A DNA stretch of 7,757 nucleotides from an uncultured Planctomycetaceae bacterium (GCA_937967665.1 CALBSZ010000687.1:1-7757); one strand, 5' to 3'; numbered from the stretch's first letter, positions 1 to 5,803 are shown. A program made the numbers and translations. The notes: generated from the letters alone by a model not told the origin.

Positions 1-49
1 GTGATGAGTGATGAGTGATGAGTGATGAGTGATGAGTGATGAGTGATGA
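1..49 (+). repeat. Perfect heptanucleotide tandem array, 7 x GTGATGA
   Basis: Seven uninterrupted copies of GTGATGA begin at base 1, so the array may extend beyond the window. A partial eighth copy (GTGATG, 50-55) carries the start codon of the following gene. Because 7 is not a multiple of 3, ATG and TGA occur in all three frames. Each ATG at 4, 11, 18, 25, 32 and 39 opens a four-residue reading frame (MSDE) that stops at a TGA 12 bases later. The array is complementary to the inverted heptads at 437-479. Confidence 0.97.
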
Positions 50-52
50 GTG

Positions 53-436
53 ATGGCTCAGGACCTTCAGGAGCGAACAAAACAGTTCGCGTTGCGTGTC
101 ATTCGGCTGGTCGAGAGCCTGCCTGACACCCACGTTGCGCGACGGATTGGGGACCAGTTGTTGCGTGCCGGGATGTCCGTAGGGGCGAATTACCGCGCGG
201 CGTGCCGAGGACGATCACCGGCCGAGTTTCGGGCGAAACTCGGAATTGTCGTTGAAGAGGGAGATGAAACAATATACTGGATGGAATTGCTCGTAGAGGG
301 CGGTTTCATTATAGAAGCGAGGATTCGTGACCTGATGTCGGAAGCACATGAAATCGTGGCCATGACCGTAGCATCGATTAAGACTTCAACTCGCAAGAGC
401 GATCCCGCGAAGTCGAACCGATCCGGCAATCCATAG
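53..436 (+). CDS. Four-helix-bundle protein, 23S rRNA intervening-sequence (S23) / Avd-like family
   Basis: This 127-residue protein matches the small all-helical family first found as the ORF inside 23S rRNA intervening sequences (TIGR02436, PF05635), which is related to the accessory Avd protein of diversity-generating retroelements. Visible hallmarks are an amphipathic first helix (KQFALRVIRLVESLP, about residues 10-24), the signature SVGANYRAACRGRS (42-55), the segment EFRAKLGIVVEEGDET (58-73) and the YWMELL helix (75-80). The C-terminal tail from about residue 111 is polar and basic. Family members are about 115-130 residues, so it looks full length. Its biochemical role is not established; members are thought to bind nucleic acid and can form pentameric barrels. 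ATG 53 is preferred over GTG 50 because it gives the usual MAQDLQERTK-type start. No clear Shine-Dalgarno is present, and a TGA at 51-53 overlaps the start codon. No reverse transcriptase or rRNA sequence is next to it. Heptad arrays flank it on both sides. Confidence 0.9.
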   Translation: MAQDLQERTKQFALRVIRLVESLPDTHVARRIGDQLLRAGMSVGANYRAACRGRSPAEFRAKLGIVVEEGDETIYWMELLVEGGFIIEARIRDLMSEAHEIVAMTVASIKTSTRKSDPAKSNRSGNP

Positions 437-479
437 TCTGCATTGTTTATTCTGCATTCATCATTCTCCACTCATCACT
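437..479 (+). repeat. Degenerate inverted heptad array downstream of the four-helix-bundle gene
   Basis: Directly after the TAG stop the sequence reads as six heptads: TCTGCAT, TGTTTAT, TCTGCAT, TCATCAT, TCTCCAC, TCATCAC, followed by T. Their reverse complements (ATGCAGA, ATAAACA, ATGCAGA, ATGATGA, GTGGAGA, GTGATGA) follow an RTGNWGA pattern, and the outermost one equals the left-array unit. Bases 469-479 are an exact 11-base inverted copy of the left array. Mismatches fall mainly at unit positions 4 and 5, and similarity declines toward the gene. The array ends 3 bases before the ribosome-binding site of the next gene. Confidence 0.85.
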
Positions 480-482
480 GCC

Positions 483-488
483 AAAGGA
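483..488 (+). promoter_or_regulatory. Ribosome-binding site of the permease gene
   Basis: AAAGGA lies 6 bases before ATG 495. It decides the start in favour of ATG 495 over the in-frame TTG at 489, which directly abuts the site. Confidence 0.7.
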
Positions 489-494
489 TTGGCT

Positions 495-2036
495 ATGTAT
501 AAGTTTTTGCTTTCGTGGCGGTATCTCCGCACGCGATATATCGCGTTGGCGTCGATCATCAGCGTGACGCTCGGCGTGGCCACGTTGGTTGTGGTGAATG
601 CCGTGATGAACGGTTTCACGACCGAGATGCATCATCGCTTGCACGGCATTCTTTCCGACCTGGTTTTCGAAAGTCATGGGATGGGTGGTTTTCCCGATCC
701 CGACTGGCACGTGCACGAAATCCGCAAAGTCTTGGGGGACGATCTGGAAGGGATCACCGCGACCGTGCACGTTCCGGCGATGCTGAACTTTCAGGTCCGG
801 GGACAATGGGTCACTCGGCAAGTGAACCTGATCGGGATCGATGAACAGACGTACGGCAACGTCAGCGATTTCGGCCAGTACCTGCTGCACCCGAGTAACC
901 GCGATCACCTGCAGTTCCTGCTGCGCGAAGAAGGCTATGCCCCGGGGCGCGATGATTTTCCCGAAGCGGGTTGGACGTACCGGCGGCAGCGGGCAGCGTG
1001 GGAAAACAGTTTGCACGAAGCCAGCCAGTTGGAACAGGCCGCGCAGGGATCGGCGGCCCCGTTGCCGCAGGACCCATTTGCCACGGCTTCGTCCGATCCG
1101 ACCGCCGCCAACGGGGCGCCGAATGTCTTCGACCCTGCCAAGGAACAGCACACCGGCGTGGTACTCGGTATCGCCATCGCCAGTTTGCGGCACCGGAACC
1201 CCGACGGGAAAGTCCAGGACTATTACCTTTGTCGCCCGGGGGACGATGTCAAGATTTCCTTCCCCAAAGCGGTCGATCCGTCCGAGGCGCGGACGAACGA
1301 ATTGATTGTCAGTGATAACTTTACGATTGTTGACCTGTATGAAAGCCGGATGAGCGAATACGATTCGAGCTTCGCGTTCGTGCCGCTGGACAAGATGCAG
1401 GAAATGCGCGGCATGATCGATCCGCTCAGCGGCGTGCCGAGTGTCACGTCGATTCAGATCAAGTTGGCACCGGGCGTGAACCTGGTCGAGGCGCGGGACC
1501 GCCTGCAGGCGCGTTTTCCCGTCGAGGATTATGGCTATCGCATTCAAACCTGGCGGGACTTGCAGGGTCCGCTGCTGGCGGCGGTCCAGATGGAAACGAC
1601 GCTGCTGAACATCTTGCTATTCTTGATCATTGCTGTCGCCGGCTTCGGCATCCTGGCCACGTTTTTCATGATCGTCGTCGAGAAAACTCGCGACATCGGC
1701 ATCTTGAAAGCGCTGGGCGCGCCGAGCAGCGGTGTGATGAGCATCTTTTTGAGCTATGGATTTTCGCTGGGCATTGTCGGGTCCGGTGTGGGCATGGCCT
1801 TGGGACTCCTGTTCGTGGCCTATATCAACGAGATCGCTCGAGGACTGGAAACGATCACGGGGCGCGAGGTCTTCGATCCGACGGTCTATTATTTTCAGGA
1901 AATCCCAACCATCAATGAACCAATGTCGGTACTCGGTGTCGTCCTGGGTGCCGTGATGATCGCCGTCCTGGCCAGCGTGCTCCCCGCGCTCCGTGCCGCT
2001 CGGCTACACCCGGTGGAGGCTTTGCGCTATGAGTAA
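495..2036 (+). CDS. LolC/LolE-type ABC transporter permease (FtsX-like)
   Basis: This 513-residue inner-membrane permease has the LolC/E layout. TM1 is at about residues 17-37 (ASIISVTLGVATLVVVNAV), followed by the family motif VMNGFTTEM. A large periplasmic domain runs from about 45 to 365. Three C-terminal helices lie at about 369-393, 415-443 and 477-499. The cytoplasmic coupling segment EKTRDIGILKALGA (396-409) and the C-terminal LHPVEALRYE are typical of LolC/E and MacB-type permeases. In E. coli, LolC and LolE with LolD extract lipoproteins from the inner membrane and pass them to LolA. Here only one permease is present, so a homodimer (LolF-like) is inferred. It is about 100 residues longer than LolC; much of the excess is a charged, Ala/Pro-rich insertion at about 128-220. 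The gene overlaps the ATPase gene by 8 bases, so they are co-translated. Alternative: a MacB-like exporter of another substrate, but the N-terminal motif favours Lol. Confidence 0.88.
   Translation: MYKFLLSWRYLRTRYIALASIISVTLGVATLVVVNAVMNGFTTEMHHRLHGILSDLVFESHGMGGFPDPDWHVHEIRKVLGDDLEGITATVHVPAMLNFQVRGQWVTRQVNLIGIDEQTYGNVSDFGQYLLHPSNRDHLQFLLREEGYAPGRDDFPEAGWTYRRQRAAWENSLHEASQLEQAAQGSAAPLPQDPFATASSDPTAANGAPNVFDPAKEQHTGVVLGIAIASLRHRNPDGKVQDYYLCRPGDDVKISFPKAVDPSEARTNELIVSDNFTIVDLYESRMSEYDSSFAFVPLDKMQEMRGMIDPLSGVPSVTSIQIKLAPGVNLVEARDRLQARFPVEDYGYRIQTWRDLQGPLLAAVQMETTLLNILLFLIIAVAGFGILATFFMIVVEKTRDIGILKALGAPSSGVMSIFLSYGFSLGIVGSGVGMALGLLFVAYINEIARGLETITGREVFDPTVYYFQEIPTINEPMSVLGVVLGAVMIAVLASVLPALRAARLHPVEALRYE
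2012..2019 (+). promoter_or_regulatory. Ribosome-binding site of the ATPase gene
   Basis: GGTGGAGG lies inside the 3' end of the permease gene, 9 bases before ATG 2029. It supports that start and translational coupling of the two genes. Confidence 0.65.
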
Positions 2037-2823
2037 TTTCTTTGGACTTGCCGCCGGTGCGGCGACCGCGCCGGTATCCCCAACGCTCGCCCCGCGGCCG
2101 CAGCATCCTGCAGCGAATTCGTTCCGAGCGCCGGAAGCGGCGATCTTGAAATCGACCGGGCTGGTGAAGAGCTACCGGAAAGGAAGCATCTCCGTGCCGG
2201 TACTGCGGGGTGTCGATTTGGAGATCCGGGAAGGACAATTTGCCGCGGTGGTGGGGCAGAGCGGCTGCGGCAAGAGCACCCTGTTGCATTTGCTCGGCAC
2301 ACTGGACAAACCGGACGAAGGAGAGATTTTTTTCGAGGGAAATCGCATCGACAACCTCCCCTCCGCCGCCCGCGATGTCCTGCGTAATCGCTATTTCGGG
2401 ATGATCTTCCAGTTCTATCATCTGCTGCCGGAACTGACGACCTTGGAGAACGTGTTATCGCCCGCGATGATTACGGATGGCGTCTGGAGCTACTGGCGCA
2501 ACAAACGCAAGCATGTCGAACGCGCTCAATATCTACTGGAACTGGTGGGACTTTCGCATCGCCTGAACCATAAACCGCGCGAACTGTCCGGCGGTGAAAT
2601 GCAGCGTACCGCGATCGCGCGGGCACTCATTTCAAATCCCCTTCTTCTGTTGGCGGACGAACCGACGGGAAACCTGGACGAGCAGACCGGCCGCGAGATC
2701 ATCGAACTGCTCCGCACGTTGAACTCGGAACAGAACCTGACTATAGTCATGGTGACGCACGACAACACGCTGGCCAGCGAGGCGGATTGTACCGTACGGC
2801 TGGTCGAAGGTTTGGTACAATAA
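2029..2823 (+). CDS. lolD: LolD/MacB-type ABC transporter ATP-binding protein
   Basis: This 264-residue cytoplasmic ATPase powers the permease encoded just upstream. All nucleotide-binding motifs are intact: Walker A GQSGCGKST (76-84), Q-loop Q128 in IFQFYHLLPEL, signature LSGGE (186-190), Walker B LLLLADE (205-211), D-loop NLD (215-217) and H-loop H244 in MVTHD. The sequence VLRGVDLEI and the FQFYHLLPELT segment are typical of the LolD/MacB/FtsE group. The start ATG 2029 lies inside the last codons of the permease gene (ATGAGTAA overlap, 8 bases) and follows a good ribosome-binding site. It gives an unusual 37-residue Ala/Pro-rich N-terminal extension before the ABC domain begins at about residue 38. 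A short basic stretch around WSYWRNKRKH (153-162) appears inserted relative to E. coli LolD. The subfamily call rests on the partner permease; an exporter of the MacB kind cannot be excluded. Confidence 0.9.
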   Translation: MSNFFGLAAGAATAPVSPTLAPRPQHPAANSFRAPEAAILKSTGLVKSYRKGSISVPVLRGVDLEIREGQFAAVVGQSGCGKSTLLHLLGTLDKPDEGEIFFEGNRIDNLPSAARDVLRNRYFGMIFQFYHLLPELTTLENVLSPAMITDGVWSYWRNKRKHVERAQYLLELVGLSHRLNHKPRELSGGEMQRTAIARALISNPLLLLADEPTGNLDEQTGREIIELLRTLNSEQNLTIVMVTHDNTLASEADCTVRLVEGLVQ

Positions 2824-2920
2824 GCGGTTGCGTTAGCCGTCGCGCGGCTTCCGGGGGGCGTCCCCTGGCTCCCACCGTGTCCCGCGACTTTGGACGCCTC
2901 CCTGAAATCCGAGTGCCCGC
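2824..2920. other. Intergenic spacer with GC-rich hairpins
   Basis: These 97 bases separate the ATPase and aminotransferase genes. AGCCG (2835-2839) and CGGCT (2845-2849) form a 5-bp stem with a 5-base loop. A GGGG run (2853-2858 is all G) can pair with CCCC (2862-2865). No U-tract follows, so this is at best a weak terminator. No clear promoter or Shine-Dalgarno for the aminotransferase gene was found. Confidence 0.4.
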
Positions 2921-3778
2921 ATGTCCCTTAAAGTTTTTATCAACGGCAAACAGTACGACAAGGAAGACGCCAAAATCAGCGTCTACGATCACGGCTTGCT
3001 TTACGGCGACGGGGTCTTCGAGGGCATGCGCAGCTACGGCGGCAAGGTCTTCAAACTGCGCGAACATCTGGACCGACTCTGGGATTCAGCCAAGGCGATC
3101 TGGCTGGAGATCCCCATGTCGAAGGACGAGGTCGGCGCGGCCTGCCACGAAATGCTGAAAGTCAACGGTATCGAAGACGGCTATATTCGCCTGGTCGTCA
3201 CGCGGGGAGCCGGATCGCTGGGACTCGATCCGAACCGGACAAGCGACCCGCAGGTCATTGTGATTGCCGACAGGATTACGTTGTACCCGCAAGAGTTCTA
3301 TGACAACGGACTGGAGATCGTCACTGTCAGCACCTTGCGCAATCATCCCGCCGCGCTCAGTCCGCGCATCAAGTCGCTCAACTACCTGAACAACATCATG
3401 GCCAAGCTCGAAGGGTTGCAGGCAGGTTGTGTCGAGGCCCTGATGTTGAACCACAAAGGCGAAATCGCTGAATGCACCGGGGACAACATCTTCCTGGTGC
3501 GGGACGGCGTTCTGTCGACTCCTTCGGTCGAATCCGGAATCCTGGAAGGCATCACGCGCGGGGTCGTGATCGATCTGGCCAGGAACGCCGGGATCACGGT
3601 GCGGGAGGTCCCACTTACCAAGCACGACGTCTACATTGCGCACGAGTGCTTCCTGACGGGGAGTGCCGCCGAGGTCGTGCCGGTGGTTAAAGTGGATAAA
3701 CGCATCATCGGTTCTGGGGAGCCCGGCCCCATGACGCGTGAACTCAATGCCCGCTTCCGCGAACTGACGCGCGCCTGA
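2921..3778 (+). CDS. ilvE: Class IV aminotransferase, branched-chain amino acid type
   Basis: This 285-residue PLP enzyme of fold type IV most likely interconverts leucine, isoleucine and valine with their 2-oxo acids, using 2-oxoglutarate/glutamate, in the cytoplasm. Key features are the N-terminal VYDHGLLYGDGVFEGMRSY (21-39), basic R90 in YIRLVVTRG, the expected PLP-binding lysine K151 in RIKSLNYLNN, the cofactor-nitrogen glutamate E184 in EIAECTGDNIFLV, and the phosphate-binding GILEGITR (206-213). LTGSAAEVVPV (245-255) is typical of the branched-chain enzymes. Its length fits the bacterial class IV family (about 280-310). The start at ATG 2921 is the natural N-terminus for the family, although no Shine-Dalgarno is seen. 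D-amino acid transaminase and aminodeoxychorismate lyase share the fold; the N-terminal motif and the GITR context favour IlvE, but substrate cannot be settled from sequence alone. It is probably not part of the lol operon, being separated by 97 bases. Confidence 0.85.
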   Translation: MSLKVFINGKQYDKEDAKISVYDHGLLYGDGVFEGMRSYGGKVFKLREHLDRLWDSAKAIWLEIPMSKDEVGAACHEMLKVNGIEDGYIRLVVTRGAGSLGLDPNRTSDPQVIVIADRITLYPQEFYDNGLEIVTVSTLRNHPAALSPRIKSLNYLNNIMAKLEGLQAGCVEALMLNHKGEIAECTGDNIFLVRDGVLSTPSVESGILEGITRGVVIDLARNAGITVREVPLTKHDVYIAHECFLTGSAAEVVPVVKVDKRIIGSGEPGPMTRELNARFRELTRA

Positions 3779-3845
3779 TTGCGGCGAAATTCCACGTAGC
3801 GGCGTTCCCGCGGCGAAAAATTTCCGAATCCCACCGTAAATCGCC

Positions 3846-3882
3846 CGAATCGCCGATCGCCGCAAGCGATTCGCGTTATAAT
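3846..3882 (+). promoter_or_regulatory. Candidate promoter with inverted repeat upstream of the methyltransferase gene
   Basis: A perfect TATAAT (3877-3882) lies 35 bases before ATG 3918. The hexamer 17 bases upstream is a poor -35 match. Instead, that region sits within an 8-bp perfect inverted repeat, CGAATCGC (3846-3853) and GCGATTCG (3866-3873), separated by 12 bases. This could be an operator or activator site that substitutes for a -35 box. The -10 call is visible; the regulatory role is inferred. Confidence 0.5.
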
Positions 3883-3906
3883 CGAAGGGCTTGGCGAATC
3901 TAACCC

Positions 3907-3910
3907 GAGG
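3907..3910 (+). promoter_or_regulatory. Ribosome-binding site of the methyltransferase gene
   Basis: GAGG lies 7 bases before ATG 3918. It favours that start over the in-frame TTG at 3891, which would place nine extra residues in front of the signal peptide. Confidence 0.55.
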
Positions 3911-3917
3911 TATTGAT

Positions 3918-4613
3918 ATGAAGTCTGTCGTGCTGGCAATGCTATTGATCGTTTCCGGAGGCTTGCAGGTTCTTGGCCAGGAAGATGCGGAACAAGCACC
4001 GCCTCCGTTACGAGAGTATAAGGGCCGCCGTATCGCGCAGACGATGAGCTACCTCGGGGCGCCCTGGTTGATTCGCGCCAGCCGCGAAAAAGAAGAACGC
4101 TGCTCGCTGATGCTCACCAACCTCGGCATCAAGCCCGGAATGACTGTGTGCGACATGGGCTGCGGGAATGGATTCTACACGTTGGAAATGGCCAAGATGG
4201 TCGGCCCGCGGGGCAAGGTGTTGGCCGTGGACATTCAAAAAGAGATGCTGGAACTGTTGCAGGAGCGGGCGAAGGAAGCGGAGATTTCGAACATCGTGCC
4301 GGTCTTAGGAAAGATCCACGACCCGCGGCTGCCGGCCGGCGAAGTCGACTTGATCCTGCTGGTCGATGTCTATCACGAGTTCTCGCACCCGGAACATATG
4401 CTTGCCGCGATGCGGAAATCGCTTTCTCCCGACGGAGTTATTGTCTTGGTGGAATTCCGCGCCGAAGATCCCAACGTGCCGATCAAGCCGCTTCACAAGA
4501 TGAGCAAAGCGCAGATCATGAAAGAAGTGCCGCCGAATGGATACAAGCTGGTCAAGGAATTTGACAAGCTCCCCTGGCAGCACATGATGTTCTTCGGCCG
4601 CGACGATTCGTAA
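3918..4613 (+). CDS. Class I SAM-dependent methyltransferase-fold protein with signal peptide
   Basis: This 231-residue protein has a hydrophobic N-terminus, MKSVVLAMLLIVSGGLQVLG, with a plausible signal peptidase I site near residue 20 (VLG before Q21) and no lipobox cysteine. A class I Rossmann methyltransferase domain follows: motif I VCDMGCGNG (77-85), the acidic residue after strand 2 (D105 in VLAVDIQ), motif IV DLILLVDVYHEF (144-155) and a post-motif strand DGVIVLVEF (172-180). The VYHEF and HPEHML segments resemble UbiE/Methyltransf_11 proteins. The substrate is unknown. The odd point is location: SAM is cytosolic, yet the protein appears exported or membrane-anchored. The gene has its own TATAAT box and Shine-Dalgarno and converges with the DUF481 gene. 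The fold is secure; activity and exported location are inferences. Confidence 0.8.
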   Translation: MKSVVLAMLLIVSGGLQVLGQEDAEQAPPPLREYKGRRIAQTMSYLGAPWLIRASREKEERCSLMLTNLGIKPGMTVCDMGCGNGFYTLEMAKMVGPRGKVLAVDIQKEMLELLQERAKEAEISNIVPVLGKIHDPRLPAGEVDLILLVDVYHEFSHPEHMLAAMRKSLSPDGVIVLVEFRAEDPNVPIKPLHKMSKAQIMKEVPPNGYKLVKEFDKLPWQHMMFFGRDDS

Positions 4614-4655
4614 TTTGGACAGCGCCAAATTTGCGGCAATCCGCGAAAATACAAG

Positions 4656-4712
4656 CACGCAGCGCGAGCAAGTGTGTTCAGATGTCAGCACCCGATTCGC
4701 TTGCGTGTTTTT
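4656..4712 (+). terminator. Weak candidate terminator in the convergent gap
   Basis: CACGCA (4656-4661) is complementary to TGCGTG (4702-4707), which runs directly into TTTTT (4708-4712). A competing stem is GCAAGTG (4668-4674) with CGCTTGC (4698-4704), one pair being G-U. The loops are long, so this is weak. The rest of the 193-base gap (4614-4806) holds an AATTTGG/CCAAATT inverted repeat (4612-4618 with 4625-4631) overlapping the methyltransferase stop codon, a GCGG-CAAT-CCGC hairpin (4633-4644), and no gene. Confidence 0.3.
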
Positions 4713-4806
4713 AAAATTGCTTCTTAGCCGCGGAGCGGTGACATGTAATAGCCAGTGGCGCCAACTCCAGAAGAGCGAGTGTGGGCACGCGAAGATTGGC
4801 AGATCG

Positions 4807-5664
4807 CTACATTTTCCAGAGCAACAAGACGCTGTAGTCGATGTCGTTGGCCTTTCGGCCGTTGGGCGTGCTGTCGTAGCGGTCGATGAGGCCCAGTTTC
4901 AGGCTGAAGTGGGATTCGTCGTCAAACGCCAGTTCCCAGCCGGCGTCGGTAACCATGCGGTAGTTGACAAAATCTCCCCATTCGGGAAAGTAGTCCACCT
5001 TGATTCGCAGTTTCTGGCGTTTGGTGATTTGCTTTTCGTAGTCCATCCCAAACAACGCTTCCGGGACGTAGCGATCATCCGGTCCGCCGATCTCGCGCGA
5101 AATACCGGCACCGAATCGCCCGGTCAGATTACAGTCGTCACCCTTGATCACGTCGTAAGCGAAACCGGCGTTGACCACCCAGCGCAGGTCAAACGCTTTG
5201 AACTCGTCATATTCCAGGGCGTATTTGCCAAAGGCCTTAAAAGGCGAATCGCCCAGGTCCCAGTCGGAGTTGATGTTCATCAGGGCGTTGTGTTGTTGTT
5301 CCGTATCGCCCGCCGCGCTTTTGGCGTACCGCGCGTCCATTTTCAGTGTGTTCCAGTCCGACGTGCGCTTCACACTGCCGCCTGTTCGCATCGTAAAGCT
5401 TTGCGCGTTTCCCTCGGCCCCATTGACGCCGACTTCAAAGGTCGATTCCCAGCAGCAGTCCGTAGTCCAGGCGGCCGGCGTCCAGCGTCCCAAGTCATAC
5501 CAGGGCGGCGACGTATCGTAGGATTCGAATGTCGGCGGCAGCATGTTCTGGTATTCGTTCGACGGCGGCAGCGGCGGAAGCATCCGCAGTTCCGGCGCTG
5601 CGATTTGCGCAGGTAGTTTGCTGGTGATGGCCAACAGTAGCAGTGGAAGAGCAAGGATTCGCAT
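4807..5664 (-). CDS. DUF481 outer-membrane beta-barrel protein (YdiY-like)
   Basis: This 285-residue protein begins with a signal peptide (MRILALPLLLLAITSKLPAQ, 1-20). A proline-rich linker follows (about 24-55), then a run of alternating amphipathic strands with many aromatic residues. The segment ESTFEVGVNGAEGNAQSFTMRTGGSVKRTSDWNTLKMDARYAKS (about 73-116) is the typical opening of DUF481, the family of E. coli YdiY, a predicted salt-induced outer-membrane protein. The C-terminus DYSVLLLWKM resembles a final barrel strand, although it ends in Met rather than Phe. Function is unknown beyond an outer-membrane location. The reading frame stays open upstream to 5766, but ATG 5664 is chosen because the signal peptide begins exactly there and a candidate promoter lies within the upstream extension. 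No Shine-Dalgarno precedes it. It lies 139 bases downstream of the WD40 gene on the same strand. Confidence 0.82.
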   Translation of the reverse strand: MRILALPLLLLAITSKLPAQIAAPELRMLPPLPPSNEYQNMLPPTFESYDTSPPWYDLGRWTPAAWTTDCCWESTFEVGVNGAEGNAQSFTMRTGGSVKRTSDWNTLKMDARYAKSAAGDTEQQHNALMNINSDWDLGDSPFKAFGKYALEYDEFKAFDLRWVVNAGFAYDVIKGDDCNLTGRFGAGISREIGGPDDRYVPEALFGMDYEKQITKRQKLRIKVDYFPEWGDFVNYRMVTDAGWELAFDDESHFSLKLGLIDRYDSTPNGRKANDIDYSVLLLWKM

Positions 5665-5734
5665 GGTCGGACGGCGCCGCAAAGGAGACGGAAACGTTGC
5701 GAGCACTGCCTCCAAGGGCAATGACGCGGGGAGA

Positions 5735-5774
5735 CTTATACAAGAACCCGATTCGCAAAACAACACGGAATCGG
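5735..5774 (-). promoter_or_regulatory. Candidate promoter and inverted repeat upstream of the DUF481 gene
   Basis: Read on the minus strand, TATAAG (5740-5735) lies 17 bases after TTGTTT (5763-5758), a 5/6 match to the -10 and 3/6 match to the -35 consensus. The -35 is bracketed by a perfect 7-bp inverted repeat, CCGATTC (plus strand 5748-5754) and GAATCGG (5768-5774), with a 13-base spacer. The predicted leader is about 64 bases. The repeat could be an operator, or a weak hairpin ending the WD40 transcript, although no U-tract follows it. Confidence 0.4.
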
Positions 5775-5803
5775 TGGCAGAACCAAGCCCAGAGCGAATC
5801 GAA

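Noticed and set aside
1..49. CRISPR array
   Set aside because: The 7-base units are contiguous, with no spacers, so this is a simple tandem repeat.
1..479. Diversity-generating retroelement, suggested by the Avd-like protein
   Set aside because: No reverse transcriptase, template repeat or variable repeat is present in the window. The protein family alone is not sufficient.
447..1547. Long open frame of 366 codons on the minus strand, opposite the permease gene
   Set aside because: It lies entirely antisense to a well-supported LolC/E gene, and its predicted protein is Arg/His-rich with no recognisable domain. This is the usual mirror effect of codon bias.
3781..3820. Three GCGGCG-starting blocks (3781, 3799, 3810) after the aminotransferase gene as a repeat or terminator
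   Set aside because: They are short direct repeats with irregular spacing, form no stem and have no convincing U-tract.
3086..3865. 259-codon minus-strand frame opposite the aminotransferase gene
   Set aside because: It is antisense to a gene with intact catalytic motifs and has no family resemblance.
4615..5616. 333-codon plus-strand frame opposite the DUF481 gene
   Set aside because: The minus-strand reading has a signal peptide and DUF481 signature. The plus-strand protein has neither a domain nor a plausible start site.
5665..5766. Extension of the DUF481 gene to an upstream start at 5766
   Set aside because: The extra 34 residues would bury the signal peptide inside the protein and overlap the candidate promoter. 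ATG 5664 begins exactly at the signal peptide.
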